From: a bacterium | GTDB lineage: Bacteria; Chloroflexota; Dormibacteria; UBA8260; Bog-877 | Assembly: GCA_021791455.1 (NCBI GenBank) | Contig: JAJYWM010000430.1 | Span: forward strand, 1-15,114 | Direction: 5' to 3' | Length of the DNA: 15,114 nt | In this document: in pieces, positions 5,777 through 13,884 of the stretch | Layout of the letters: each line of letters starts with the position of its first letter | How positions within the stretch are numbered: position 1 is the first letter of the stretch | Notes under the pieces: model-generated | The model's input: only the letters and a program-made list of their open reading frames with translations | What the model was told of the DNA's origin: nothing | Database searches by the model: none | Position numbers and translations under genes: made by a program

Positions 5777-7618
5777 TCATACCCCGCCAGTTGTGACGAC
5801 CTCCAGCCCCGCGTAGTCCCTGGTTGACCCCGGGAATGCCATCTCCGCCACCTGCCTCACAGTTCCCGGGAACCGCCCCCCTGACCCGAGGAGAAGGACA
5901 CCGACATGGTATCGGCGGCAGAACTCCCTGAGGGCCAACGCGGCGTCCTCAAGGCTGGTTCCCGGGGGAAGCCCTCTCGAGCCGGCTCCGCCGTAGGCGT
6001 CAGCCCAGACGGCCTGAACCAGGATGGGCGCCATCAGCTTGGGGACGAGCGCGGCCCTGCCGTCCGCGGCCCGCCGGTAGGCATAGCCTCCAACTAGGCG
6101 GAAGCGGAAGTCCGACTCCGCCTGCCAGAGCATCGCAGCATCTACCGGGAACTCAGGGTAGGGGTAGGCAAGGGCAACGGTTCCGGGAGGCAACTGGTCG
6201 ACCGACTTCGAGGTGAAGTACCCGGGGACGTCGGTAGCTCCGGAGGCATAGGGAAGGGCTGGCACCAAAGGAGCAAGAACCAGCACACTGCCGAGCAGAA
6301 TACCTACACGGCCCCCCCATCGGCTCAGGGCACCAGCGATACCCGGGGTTGAGGAGAGCGTGGCCAGCCGGGACCGGCCCCGCTCGAACCCAAAGGCTGC
6401 CAGGGCGGCAGCGATAAGCTGAAGATATAGGGAGTAGCGCAAAGGAATCTGGTTCTGCAGGAAGGGGGTGTGGGCGATCACGTCGAACGGCAGCCTGATT
6501 GCGGTAGGGTGCCCGTCCAGGATCAGGCTCGGACCCAGGGTGAGCACGAAGACGGCGGCGAAGGTGATCCAGGCCACCCGGATGGCCCGCCTCCGCCAGT
6601 AGGCGGCTCCAACGGCGACGACGCAGAGGAGCATGGGGATCCCGAGGTACTCGCCGTTCTCCGACCCGTTGCCGCCGGCGAAGCTGGAACCCAGAGCTTT
6701 CCAGCTGGCTGGGCCGAGAGCCTGGAGGTTGGTAGGGACCACAGCGCTCAGAAGGTCTGCTCGGTAGAGCGAGAGGGTCCCCACCGACTGGGCCGGCCCG
6801 GTGAAGGCCTCGGGACCTTTGAGAATGTAAAGGATAGGCCCGATGAGGAGCGGGACCGCCACGACCGCCGACCAGAGCAAGATTCGGCCCACCAGCCTCA
6901 ACCTATGGCGCAGATTGTGCCAGTTGACCAGCCACCCGGCCACCACCACGATGGCGCACACCACCATCAGGCTGGTCACGATCTCGATTGAAATGAAGAA
7001 CTCGACCACCGCCAGAACTCCGAGGAGCAAGCCGGTTCTTCGGGCTGGCCACCTACCGCTCAGTCCCCGCTCCAAGATGAAGAGGACCAGGGGCGGAATG
7101 GGAGCGAAGGCCATGTGGAGATGGCCGGTGCCCTGGCCGATCATGTAGGGAGAGAAGGCGTACACTAGGCCGCCCAGGGCAGCCGGGGCCCAGGAGATTC
7201 GCCACCAGCGCAGGACCAAGAACATCGAAGTCCCCGACAGCATGAAGGCGAGTCGCATGGCGAAGTTGAACGCCGCCACTGGGCCGAGGACGAGGGATAC
7301 CGGGGCCAGCAGGGCTCCCAGGGCCAGCATCGACACGTTGCTGAGGACGTTAATCCCCGATGGATAGTTCAGCGCGGTAGTGAACAGTGGGTTGACTCCA
7401 GCGCTGAGGGCGTGGCCCGTCCAGGCTAGGAACCAGCCCTGGTCCACAGAGTCCGCGCACGCACAAGTGAGGAGCCGGTGCTCCGCCAGCGGAGGAACGG
7501 GGTAGAAGGCAAGGGCCGCCAGGGCGGCGTAGACGGTCGGCACCATAACCCACGGCCACCACCCCCAGCTGATGTGGAGCCGGCACGCGGTAGGCGAGCT
7601 AGGTTGGCCCAGATCCAT
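5777..7618 (-). CDS. Polytopic GT-C-like membrane glycosyltransferase
   Basis: The 613-aa protein has about ten hydrophobic segments, roughly at residues 20-40, 92-115, 118-137, 146-160, 170-183, 195-230, 243-265, 328-340, 347-366, 396-410 and 438-458, then a soluble tail of about 150 residues. The first loop has ADSVDQGWFLAWTGHAL and NPLFTTALNYPSG, the kind of acidic loop where GT-C enzymes place catalytic Asp/Glu. A second family-like stretch is LPFDVIAHTPFLQNQIPLRY (376-395). GT-C enzymes use polyprenyl-phosphate sugars and act on the outer face of the membrane. Substrates are unknown. Its ATG lies 20 bases inside the upstream gene, implying translational coupling. It is the last gene of the operon. 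GT-C-like is likely; a transport role is less likely. Confidence 0.7.
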   Translation of the reverse strand: MDLGQPSSPTACRLHISWGWWPWVMVPTVYAALAALAFYPVPPLAEHRLLTCACADSVDQGWFLAWTGHALSAGVNPLFTTALNYPSGINVLSNVSMLALGALLAPVSLVLGPVAAFNFAMRLAFMLSGTSMFLVLRWWRISWAPAALGGLVYAFSPYMIGQGTGHLHMAFAPIPPLVLFILERGLSGRWPARRTGLLLGVLAVVEFFISIEIVTSLMVVCAIVVVAGWLVNWHNLRHRLRLVGRILLWSAVVAVPLLIGPILYILKGPEAFTGPAQSVGTLSLYRADLLSAVVPTNLQALGPASWKALGSSFAGGNGSENGEYLGIPMLLCVVAVGAAYWRRRAIRVAWITFAAVFVLTLGPSLILDGHPTAIRLPFDVIAHTPFLQNQIPLRYSLYLQLIAAALAAFGFERGRSRLATLSSTPGIAGALSRWGGRVGILLGSVLVLAPLVPALPYASGATDVPGYFTSKSVDQLPPGTVALAYPYPEFPVDAAMLWQAESDFRFRLVGGYAYRRAADGRAALVPKLMAPILVQAVWADAYGGAGSRGLPPGTSLEDAALALREFCRRYHVGVLLLGSGGRFPGTVRQVAEMAFPGSTRDYAGLEVVTTGGV

Positions 7619-10445
7619 TCACAACGCCCACCACCCGCTCCACGAAGCGCTGGTCGGTGAAGTCCCGTGCCCGGACTGACGCTTGGACGCGCAGCGCCTC
7701 GAATTCTGGAGCTCCAGCAGCCGCCTGCCCGATGAGGCTGGTGCTGGCCCTCACCAGCTCCTCGAAGTTGTGGTAGAGGACCCCGTCCACGCCGTCCCTA
7801 ATGATCTCCCGGGGGCCGCCAGCGTCGTATGCCAGGGGCACGCAGCCCCGGGCCATGGCCTCCACTATGGATATGCCGAAGTGCTCAAGCCGCTCGGGGT
7901 GCCGGGCCTGGTCGACTTCGAAGCCGGCACAGTGCAAATAGACGTGGCTCTTCTCCAGCAATTCGGAGACCACCTGGCCGGGGGCGTTGACGTGGAAGAA
8001 GACGGGCAGGCCCGCGGCCAGACGCTCCAACTGTCTCAGGTAGGCCCGGCTGCCCCACTGCTGCATCGCTGTGCCCACCAGGTGCAGCTCGAGGGAGCAG
8101 GCATCGGTTCCCCTGCGGATTAGCTCCCGTAGGGCTCGGATCATGACATCGTGGCGCTTCTCGTGCCCGCCGCGGAAGAACCGACCCACGCTAACGATCC
8201 GGACCACGTCCTGGGGAAGCTCGCGAAGAGCTGAGGACGCCGAGCCGCAGGGGGGATTTACCACGGTTGGCCACCGCGCCGGCAACCCCAGCTGCAATCG
8301 AGCGGCGGTGTAGGCTCGGGCGCTGAACTCCGAGTACACGAAGACCTGGTGATACGTGCGGTCGGCGGGGACGCGGCTCCTCAGGACTCGGGCAGGGGCC
8401 GGAAAGGGGAACTGGCAGACGTAGATGTTGGTCCGACCCACTCCCTCCATCAGTGGCGTCACCTCGTTGCCCAGGGCGACGAAGTAGTCGAAGTCGAAAT
8501 CCCTCCGTCGGCGATCCCAGACCTCGGTCACAAGGTGGTCCGAGATTGGCACGCCCAGTTCGCGCGCTAGCTGGCCTATCCGAAGGCGGCTATAGCGGTC
8601 GGGGAAGAGCAGAGTGCAGGACCCGGATCCCGCCAGGACCCGGGCCAGCACGAGGAGGTAGCGCTCGCCGCCCCCGGGGACCAGCTGATACGGAGTGTAG
8701 ACACCGACTTTGAACTGGCGCTCCCCATAGGCAGCGGGCGCGGCAACCGCCTTTCGCTTGGGTTCCGCCGCGGGCCACGACCCTGACCTCTCCGCCGAGC
8801 CGGACCCGGAGAGTAGGGCCCCCCAACGCTCCACGAACTTTGGCCGGTTGAACTCGGGCTGCCCGCGCAGATCTAGGGCACCTGCGGTGCTCGCGGTGGT
8901 GGCGTGCTCTAGGTGCACCACGTGGGACTGGGTGGCGCACACCACCCGCTTGCCGGATTGGCGCACCTTCATGCAGAGGTCGACGTCTTCGTAGTAGGCA
9001 GGCTCCCAGGTAAGGTCGAATCCGCCGAGTTCAATGAAGTCCTCACGGCGGATGCAGAGCGCGGCCGCGGAGCAGTAGTCGACCTGGCGCAGCGGCTCCA
9101 TGGTGCCCTGCTCGAAGGGCATGCCCTTCTCAAGCTGGATCGGGGTCCCGTCGGGCTGGATCAGGGCTCCTGTCTCCTGGATGCGGCCGTCCGGGAAGAG
9201 CAGGCGCGAGCCGACAGCACCGACCTGGGGGTCGCTCATTGCAGCGAGCAGCGGCTCGAGCCATCCGGGCTGGGGAAGCGCGTCGTTGTTGAGGAAGATG
9301 AGCCAGCGGCCCCGGGCCTCTTCGGCACCGATGTTGTTGCCCTCGCCGAAGTAGCGGTTGACCCCTATCCTTACCTCGCGGTAGAAGGACCTCTCTTGGT
9401 GGGCGAGGCGGAGGTCTCCGGGTGCACTGCCATTGTCCACCACGAGGACCTCATAGGGTGAGCCGGTGGTGTTGTGCCACACGTGCTGGAGGGCCGCCAT
9501 GGTGAGGGTCCCGCGGTTCCAGTTGAGGATTACGATGCTGACCTCCGGGGCTGCCAGGTCCAGCCAGCGCTCCCGCGCCGGGTAGCTGGTGCCGCGCGGG
9601 TCCAGCGGAACGCGCGGGGGCGCGGCCACGGACGGCCAGCGCGAGCGGACCATCTGGCGAGCCCGGATCGTCGCTCTGAGAGCCACTTTGGCGGCCGGGA
9701 GCCCGTATGGGACACGGGCCACCAGGTCGCGCCCCTTCCGGGCCGCGCGGTACATTCCTCGGTCCAGTTCCTCCCGCAACATTTCCACCTCGTACAGCAG
9801 GTCCGATACGGCTAGATCCGCCCTGGGAGCCGGAGTGTCAGGCCGGGTAGGAGCCACGGCACGAGACGCGCGGGAGACGATCACCCTCTCGGGCCCTCCC
9901 GGACGCGAAGTGGAGATGAGAAGGCTCTCCAAGGAAGCCCCTTGATGCCCCGGAGCCGCCCAAAACTGCACTGCGAGCTGCTCCACCGCGCCCCTGTCCT
10001 GACTTCTGGATGGACCGTCGAAGTAGCCTCGGCGCCGACTGGGCGGAGCTGTGCAGGTGACGGTGTCGGTAAGTTCGAACCGTCCCGGGAAGAAGTCTAC
10101 GAGGTAGGCACCGGCGACACGATCTCCAGGCTCCGACGCCGTTGGGCCGGGCACCTCTACGAGAACCAGGAGAGAGCAGCGCGAGACTGGGCTGGACTCG
10201 CCGCCTCCGCTTTCGCCAGCGGCGGCCAGCCGGGCCAGCCCAACTGTGTCCGCCACCGCCACCGGAGGCTGCCCAGCCCGGTTCGAGGTCCGCATCACCC
10301 TCACTCCTCGTCGGCGGAGGGATGCCGCGAGCCAGGCAGCCTGACCGGTGATGTCCAGGACCAAGGCACCGCCGACCCCGCCTTCGGCGCGGGCCACCTG
10401 GGCGATGAGGTCGGCCACCTCGCTGCGGAGGACGGCCCGGCTCAT
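7599..10445 (-). CDS. Multidomain glycosyltransferase: unknown N-region, GT2, GT4
   Basis: The 948-aa protein has three parts. Residues 1-200 are unrecognised; GGALVLDITGQAAWLAASL (25-43) loosely resembles a Rossmann-type loop, and a short coiled coil lies at 212-240. Residues 300-530 are a GT2 (GT-A) domain with VSIVILNWN (302-310), VVDNGS (335-340), IFLNNDA (383-389) and AYYEDVDLCMKV (483-494). Residues 578-940 are a GT4 (GT-B) domain with VPGGGERYLLV (589-599), SVGRFFRGGHEKRHD (752-766) and EHFGISIVE (854-862), the E-x7-E pair. The protein should add two sugars in the cytoplasm from nucleotide-sugar donors. The ATG at 10445 has no Shine-Dalgarno nearby but overlaps the stop of a small upstream frame (ATGA), suggesting coupling. 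Confidence 0.85.
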   Translation of the reverse strand: MSRAVLRSEVADLIAQVARAEGGVGGALVLDITGQAAWLAASLRRRGVRVMRTSNRAGQPPVAVADTVGLARLAAAGESGGGESSPVSRCSLLVLVEVPGPTASEPGDRVAGAYLVDFFPGRFELTDTVTCTAPPSRRRGYFDGPSRSQDRGAVEQLAVQFWAAPGHQGASLESLLISTSRPGGPERVIVSRASRAVAPTRPDTPAPRADLAVSDLLYEVEMLREELDRGMYRAARKGRDLVARVPYGLPAAKVALRATIRARQMVRSRWPSVAAPPRVPLDPRGTSYPARERWLDLAAPEVSIVILNWNRGTLTMAALQHVWHNTTGSPYEVLVVDNGSAPGDLRLAHQERSFYREVRIGVNRYFGEGNNIGAEEARGRWLIFLNNDALPQPGWLEPLLAAMSDPQVGAVGSRLLFPDGRIQETGALIQPDGTPIQLEKGMPFEQGTMEPLRQVDYCSAAALCIRREDFIELGGFDLTWEPAYYEDVDLCMKVRQSGKRVVCATQSHVVHLEHATTASTAGALDLRGQPEFNRPKFVERWGALLSGSGSAERSGSWPAAEPKRKAVAAPAAYGERQFKVGVYTPYQLVPGGGERYLLVLARVLAGSGSCTLLFPDRYSRLRIGQLARELGVPISDHLVTEVWDRRRRDFDFDYFVALGNEVTPLMEGVGRTNIYVCQFPFPAPARVLRSRVPADRTYHQVFVYSEFSARAYTAARLQLGLPARWPTVVNPPCGSASSALRELPQDVVRIVSVGRFFRGGHEKRHDVMIRALRELIRRGTDACSLELHLVGTAMQQWGSRAYLRQLERLAAGLPVFFHVNAPGQVVSELLEKSHVYLHCAGFEVDQARHPERLEHFGISIVEAMARGCVPLAYDAGGPREIIRDGVDGVLYHNFEELVRASTSLIGQAAAGAPEFEALRVQASVRARDFTDQRFVERVVGVVNGSGPT

Positions 10446-10663
10446 GCTATGGCGGTCGCCATGAGAGCCTCTCGCGCACTGTCAGCGCCCAGGTCGGCGC
10501 TTGGCTCTCGCCCAATGGGGGAGGCCCGGCGAACTTGCGGGCTGGGAGCCGGGCGACTCGCCGGGGCCACGCGCACGCCATGCGGAGGGAAACCTCCTCC
10601 GAGGGGTGCGGGAGGGCTGGCAACCGTCTCCCACTCTTCGGTCACAGGGGGCCGAACCGGCAT
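10442..10663 (-). CDS. Possible small Pro-rich ORF, 73 aa, coupled to the GT2-GT4 gene
   Basis: This frame starts at an ATG inside the last 22 bases of the upstream GT2 gene and ends in an ATGA overlap with the start of the 948-aa gene. The peptide is rich in Pro, Ala and Arg and resembles no family, and its Shine-Dalgarno is weak. A second frame, 10447-10581 (44 codons), ends one base before the same start codon. One of the two may be translated simply to deliver ribosomes to the large gene, which lacks its own ribosome-binding site. Either could also be chance. Confidence 0.25.
   Translation of the reverse strand: MPVRPPVTEEWETVASPPAPLGGGFPPHGVRVAPASRPAPSPQVRRASPIGREPSADLGADSAREALMATAIA
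10583..10601 (-). promoter_or_regulatory. Hairpin with purine-rich SD-like stem, between two GT genes
   Basis: On the minus strand CGGAGG and CCTCCG form a 6-bp stem around a 7-base loop. The 5' arm contains GGAGGAGG, a strong anti-SD match, so pairing would hide it. It lies in the 196-bp gap between the GT2 stop and the 948-aa start. It could tune translation or stabilise mRNA. The ATG at 10581, 11 bases after the GGAGGAGG, opens the 44-codon frame. Confidence 0.35.
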
Positions 10664-11343
10664 CGGATCAGGGTCCAGAGGGCCACGATCCCATCCCTCC
10701 AGGTGATCTTCTTGCCCTCGAACACCTCGCGCCCGGCGTAGGAGATGGGCACCTCGAAGATCCGGTGCCCGGACCTCAGCACCTTGGCGGTGACCTCGGG
10801 CTCAAAGTCGAAGCGGTTGGCGGTGAGGGTGAAACTCTCAAGGAGGCTGCGCCGGAACAGCTTGTAGCAGGTCTCCATGTCGGAGAGAGTGGTGGCGTAT
10901 AGGACGTTGGTGGCTAGGGAGAGCAACCGGTTACCGACCCAGTGGAGAGGCATCATATTCTTGCGTGCGCCAGTGAAACGGCTCCCGTAGACCACGTCCG
11001 CCTTGCCCTTCAGGATCGGCTCCAGCAACTTCGGCCACTCGTCCGGGTCGTACTCCAGGTCAGCATCCTGGATCAGAATCAGGTCGCCCCGGGCAACCTT
11101 CAACCCGGCCCGGATGGCTGCCCCCTTCCCCCGGTTCACCGGCTGGCGCAGGAACTTCACGGTAGAGTCCTGCAGCGTGGAGAGAACCTGGTCACTGCCG
11201 TCGGTGGAGCCGTCGTCGACTACTACGATCTCCAGTTCGAGGGGCAGCTCAACTCGGCGCATCCGGCGCAGGATCTCCGCCACCGTGGATCGCTCGTTGT
11301 ACACCGGCACGATCACCGAGAGAGATCGTGAGCTGGAGCTCAT
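10642..11343 (-). CDS. DPM1-like GT2 glycosyltransferase
   Basis: From the ATG at 11343 the protein has 233 aa, the size of soluble DPM1/DPG-synthase-like GT2 enzymes. It shows SVIVPVYNER (9-18), VVVDDGSTDGS (40-50), PVNRGKGAAIRAG (68-80), ILIQDADLEYDPDEW (89-103) with the DAD metal motif, DMETCYKLFRR (155-165), and FDFEPEVTAKVLRSGHRIFEVPISY (178-202). No membrane segment is visible. Relatives transfer a sugar from a nucleotide donor to polyprenyl phosphate, giving a donor for GT-C enzymes; one such protein is encoded two genes downstream. The sugar is unknown. A longer start at 11493 lies inside the decarboxylase gene and was rejected; GTG at 11352 is an alternative. Confidence 0.85.
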   Translation of the reverse strand: MSSSSRSLSVIVPVYNERSTVAEILRRMRRVELPLELEIVVVDDGSTDGSDQVLSTLQDSTVKFLRQPVNRGKGAAIRAGLKVARGDLILIQDADLEYDPDEWPKLLEPILKGKADVVYGSRFTGARKNMMPLHWVGNRLLSLATNVLYATTLSDMETCYKLFRRSLLESFTLTANRFDFEPEVTAKVLRSGHRIFEVPISYAGREVFEGKKITWRDGIVALWTLIRCRFGPL

Positions 11344-11447
11344 CTCCGACACGTTGGAAACTCGTCCAAAGCGGGATCGGGCAGCCGCTCCTCCGCTTCC
11401 CAGCGAAGACCTCCAGAGGCGACCAGCGATCCTCTCATCTCCGACAC
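11339..11447 (-). repeat. Exact 14-bp repeat at two successive start codons
   Basis: GTGTCGGAGATGAG on the minus strand occurs at 11447-11434 and again, identically, at 11352-11339. Both copies contain GGAG directly followed by an ATG. The copies start 95 bases apart and flank the 32-codon frame. A 14-base exact match so close is not expected by chance. Confidence 0.7.
11340..11438 (-). CDS. Possible 32-codon intercistronic ORF
   Basis: An ATG at 11438-11436 opens a 32-codon frame starting MRGSLVASGG and ending CRR, whose TGA overlaps the ATG of the DPM1-like gene (ATGA). It begins 9 bases after the decarboxylase stop. Its upstream bases GTGTCGGAG are identical to those before the next gene's ATG. 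It thus fills the whole gap between two genes with coupled frames. The peptide resembles nothing known. It may be a coupling ORF, the trace of a local duplication, or chance. Confidence 0.3.
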   Translation of the reverse strand: MRGSLVASGGLRWEAEERLPDPALDEFPTCRR

Positions 11448-12404
11448 CTACTCGTCGGCGCCCGTCCGGACTTCGAGCGCCGTTCGCATCCACTGGATGG
11501 TGCGGCTGAGACCATCATCCAGCTTCACTAGAGGTTCCCATCCCAGCCCCGAGATGGCCCGGGAGATGTCCGGGCACCTCCTGGTTGGGTCGTCCTGGGG
11601 AAGCGTGATATGGGTCACCCGGCTGGAGCTGCCGGTAAGCTTCACGATCCTCTCGGCCAGATCGAGAACCGTGTGCTCATCCGGGTTCCCCACATTTACC
11701 GGCCCCACCAGGTCGCTATCCAGGAGCGCAAGGAGACCTGACACCTCATCATCAACATAGCATAGGCTACGAGTCTGGCGTCCCTCCCCGTACACGGTCA
11801 GCTCCCGGCCGGTCAGGGCCTGCGTGATGAAGTTGGAGACCACCCGGCCGTCTCCCGGACGTAGGCGGGGCCCGTAGGTGTTGAAGATCCGAGCGATGCG
11901 GACCTCGGCCCGGCCCAGACGGTGCCAGGCCATGGCCAGCGCCTCGGAGAAGCGCTTGGCCTCGTCGTACACGCTCCGGGGCCCGACGGGGTTGACGTTG
12001 CCCCAGTAGTCCTCCGTCTGCGGGTGGACCGCCGGGTCCCCGTAGACCTCACTGGTGGAGGCCAGAAGGAATCGGGCATCGTGGGAGGCGGCCAGCTCCA
12101 GGCAGCGCTTGGTGCCCTCGCTTCCCACCGCCAGCGTCTCTAGGGGACGCTTCAAGTACTGTACCGGGGACGCGGCGCTGGCCAGGTGCAGCACCGCGTC
12201 CACATCCCCCGCCACCGGCAGTGCCACGGCGACATCCGCCTCCAGGAAGGTGAAGCCAGGCTGCCCCTCAAGGGCCGCAAGGTTGGCGCGGCGGCCGGTG
12301 GACAGGTCGTCGACGCAAACCACGTGGTCGCCCCGCTCCACTAGCCGTTCACAGATATGAGAGCCTAGAAACCCCGCCCCCCCGGTGACGACTACCCGGC
12401 TCAC
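11448..12404 (-). CDS. uxs: UDP-glucuronate decarboxylase (UDP-xylose synthase)
   Basis: The 318-aa product is an extended short-chain dehydrogenase of the UXS type. It has the NAD-binding TGGAGFLGSHICERL (7-21), VDDLSTGRRANL (31-42), STSEVYGDPAVHPQTEDYWG (116-135), the catalytic Tyr146 and Lys150 in SVYDEAKRF, ARIFNTYGPRLRPGDGRVVS (171-190) and GEGRQTRSLCYVDD (206-219). The EVYG, PRSVYDEAKR and IFNTYGPR motifs separate UXS from UDP-glucose 4-epimerase. It converts UDP-glucuronate to UDP-xylose with NAD recycled in the active site. The GTG at 12404 overlaps the ugd stop (GTGA), and the Rossmann motif begins right after it, so a start at 12542 was rejected. Its neighbour makes its substrate, which supports the call. 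Confidence 0.9.
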   Translation of the reverse strand: MSRVVVTGGAGFLGSHICERLVERGDHVVCVDDLSTGRRANLAALEGQPGFTFLEADVAVALPVAGDVDAVLHLASAASPVQYLKRPLETLAVGSEGTKRCLELAASHDARFLLASTSEVYGDPAVHPQTEDYWGNVNPVGPRSVYDEAKRFSEALAMAWHRLGRAEVRIARIFNTYGPRLRPGDGRVVSNFITQALTGRELTVYGEGRQTRSLCYVDDEVSGLLALLDSDLVGPVNVGNPDEHTVLDLAERIVKLTGSSSRVTHITLPQDDPTRRCPDISRAISGLGWEPLVKLDDGLSRTIQWMRTALEVRTGADE

Positions 12405-13807
12405 GGTCGGCCCACCGCGACGTAGCGGAAGCCAGCGGCCCGCACGGCCCCAGGGTCGAGCAGATTGCGCGAGTCGACCACGATGGGCTCCGCCAGCTCC
12501 GCCTTTAGGGCGGCGAGGTTCGGACGCCGAAACTGCTCCCATTCGGTGAGCACCAGAAGTGCCGACGCCCCCCGGGCGGCCTCGGAGACGTCCCGGGCCA
12601 GGTGGAGTCGCCCCAGATGTGCCTCAGGGAGCCCCATAGCCGTCCACTCGCGGCGGAGCGGCTCGAAGGGTCCTTCGCCGACTTCGGTGGCGTCCACGGT
12701 AGGATCGAAGGCCCTAACTACTGCCCCTTGCTCGAGCAGCTGGGAGAGCACCCGGAGCGCCGGAGACTCCCGGAGGTCGTCGGTGCCCGCCTTGAACGTC
12801 AGCCCCCAGGCGCCTAGCAGGCGACCGCCCAAGACCGGTGCTCCGTCCTCCAGACGGAGCTGGTCGCGCAGCGCCTGCTCCAGCTTGCCCACGATGCGAG
12901 TGGTCTGCGCCTCATTGGTCTCGATGACGGCGCGCAGCAGTGGGAAGTCGAAGCCGGCATCCATGGCGATGTGCAGAAGGGCATGGGTGTCCTTGGGAAA
13001 GCAACTCCCCCCCCAACCAGGCCCAGGACGCAGGAAGTCGAACCCGATTCGACGATCGTAACCGATCCCCAGGATCACGTCGCGGACATCGGCGCCGACC
13101 GCATCGCAGAGCCCGGCCACAGCGTTGATGAAGCTGAGCTTGGCAGCGAGGAACGTGTTGGCTACGTACTTAATAGTCTCGGCCGTGGCGGCATCGGTTA
13201 CTACTAGGGGCGCACCGGTCATGCTGAACAGCGCTCCGACCCGGGCGGCCGCGTCCTGATCGTCCGCGCCCACGACGATCCGGTCGGGACGCAGGCTGTC
13301 CTGTACCGCCGTCCCTTCGCGCAGAAACTCAGGGTTGGAGACCACCTTGATGTCAGGCCGGGCGATGGTCTGCTCCACCAGCCTGGTGGACCCGATTGGG
13401 ACAGTGGACTTGTTGATTACCACCGAGCCGTAGGGCAGCTTGGGCGCGATCTCGGCGGCGGCATGCTCCAGGTAGGTAAGGTCCGCCGACCCATCGAGGC
13501 GCTCGGGGGTGGGCACGCAGAGGAAGGTGAACTCTGAGTCCTCTACTGCCTCGGCGGCACTGGCTACGAACCTCAGCTGCCCGGCGCTGCGGGCGGCGCC
13601 CATCGCCTCGGCCAGTCCCTCCTCAAATATTGGCACCCCGCCCCGCTGAAGGATCATAAGGCGCCCTGGATCCGATTCGGCGCAAGTCACGGAGTGACCT
13701 AGCCTGACCAGGGCGGCGGCCGTGGGTAACCCGACATGGCCCGCTCCCACCACTGCGATCCGGGAGGCGGCGGGCGGGTGAGAGGAGTTGCGGCCGGCCA
13801 CGCTCAC
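12401..13807 (-). CDS. ugd: UDP-glucose 6-dehydrogenase
   Basis: The 468-aa protein has the UDP-glucose/GDP-mannose dehydrogenase layout: IAVVGAGHVGLPTA (17-30) for NAD, PTPERLDGSADLTYLE (99-114), SVVINKSTVPIGST (128-141), VSNPEFLREGTA (156-167), Lys213 in AETIKYVANTFLA, the catalytic Cys269 in GWGGSCFPKDT (264-274), and the C-terminal LTFKAGTDDLRESPAL (336-351) and VLTEWEQFR (419-427). It oxidises UDP-glucose twice to UDP-glucuronate, feeding the decarboxylase next door. The GTG at 13807 has GGAG at 5-base spacing and also overlaps the stop of a short leader frame. An N-terminal extension of about 14 residues is hydrophilic. Function is well supported. Confidence 0.94.
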   Translation of the reverse strand: MSVAGRNSSHPPAASRIAVVGAGHVGLPTAAALVRLGHSVTCAESDPGRLMILQRGGVPIFEEGLAEAMGAARSAGQLRFVASAAEAVEDSEFTFLCVPTPERLDGSADLTYLEHAAAEIAPKLPYGSVVINKSTVPIGSTRLVEQTIARPDIKVVSNPEFLREGTAVQDSLRPDRIVVGADDQDAAARVGALFSMTGAPLVVTDAATAETIKYVANTFLAAKLSFINAVAGLCDAVGADVRDVILGIGYDRRIGFDFLRPGPGWGGSCFPKDTHALLHIAMDAGFDFPLLRAVIETNEAQTTRIVGKLEQALRDQLRLEDGAPVLGGRLLGAWGLTFKAGTDDLRESPALRVLSQLLEQGAVVRAFDPTVDATEVGEGPFEPLRREWTAMGLPEAHLGRLHLARDVSEAARGASALLVLTEWEQFRRPNLAALKAELAEPIVVDSRNLLDPGAVRAAGFRYVAVGRP

Positions 13808-13884
13808 CAGTTCTCCGGCAGCCGGACGTGGTGGAGCGTCACTTGGATCGCTCGGGAAAGGCGACTAATGCCGTGCGTCATCAT
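13804..13884 (-). CDS. Putative 26-codon leader ORF coupled to ugd
   Basis: A strong Shine-Dalgarno, GGAGG, is followed by two ATG codons (13884-13882 and 13881-13879; the second is 4 bases from it). The frame runs through MMTHGISRLSRAIQV, a central LHHV and a PENW end, and stops at TGA 13806-13804, overlapping the GTG of ugd as GTGA. The 4-base overlap is the same one used between ugd and uxs. No family is recognised and there is no run of one amino acid as in classic attenuators. It is either a real small protein or a leader that couples translation into the operon. Confidence 0.5.
   Translation of the reverse strand: MMTHGISRLSRAIQVTLHHVRLPENW

Noticed and set aside
9942..10706. Plus-strand frame of 254 codons
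   Set aside because: Antisense to the GT2-GT4 N-terminal region and the end of the GT2 gene; low-complexity composition and no recognisable domain.
11448..12542. Longer form of the decarboxylase starting at 12542
   Set aside because: The extra 46 residues overlap the end of ugd, are low-complexity, and precede the Rossmann motif; the GTG at 12404 in a GTGA overlap fits better.
13804..13884. Classic amino-acid attenuator leader
   Set aside because: The frame has no run of a single amino acid and no terminator with a T-tract between it and ugd; the two frames overlap directly.
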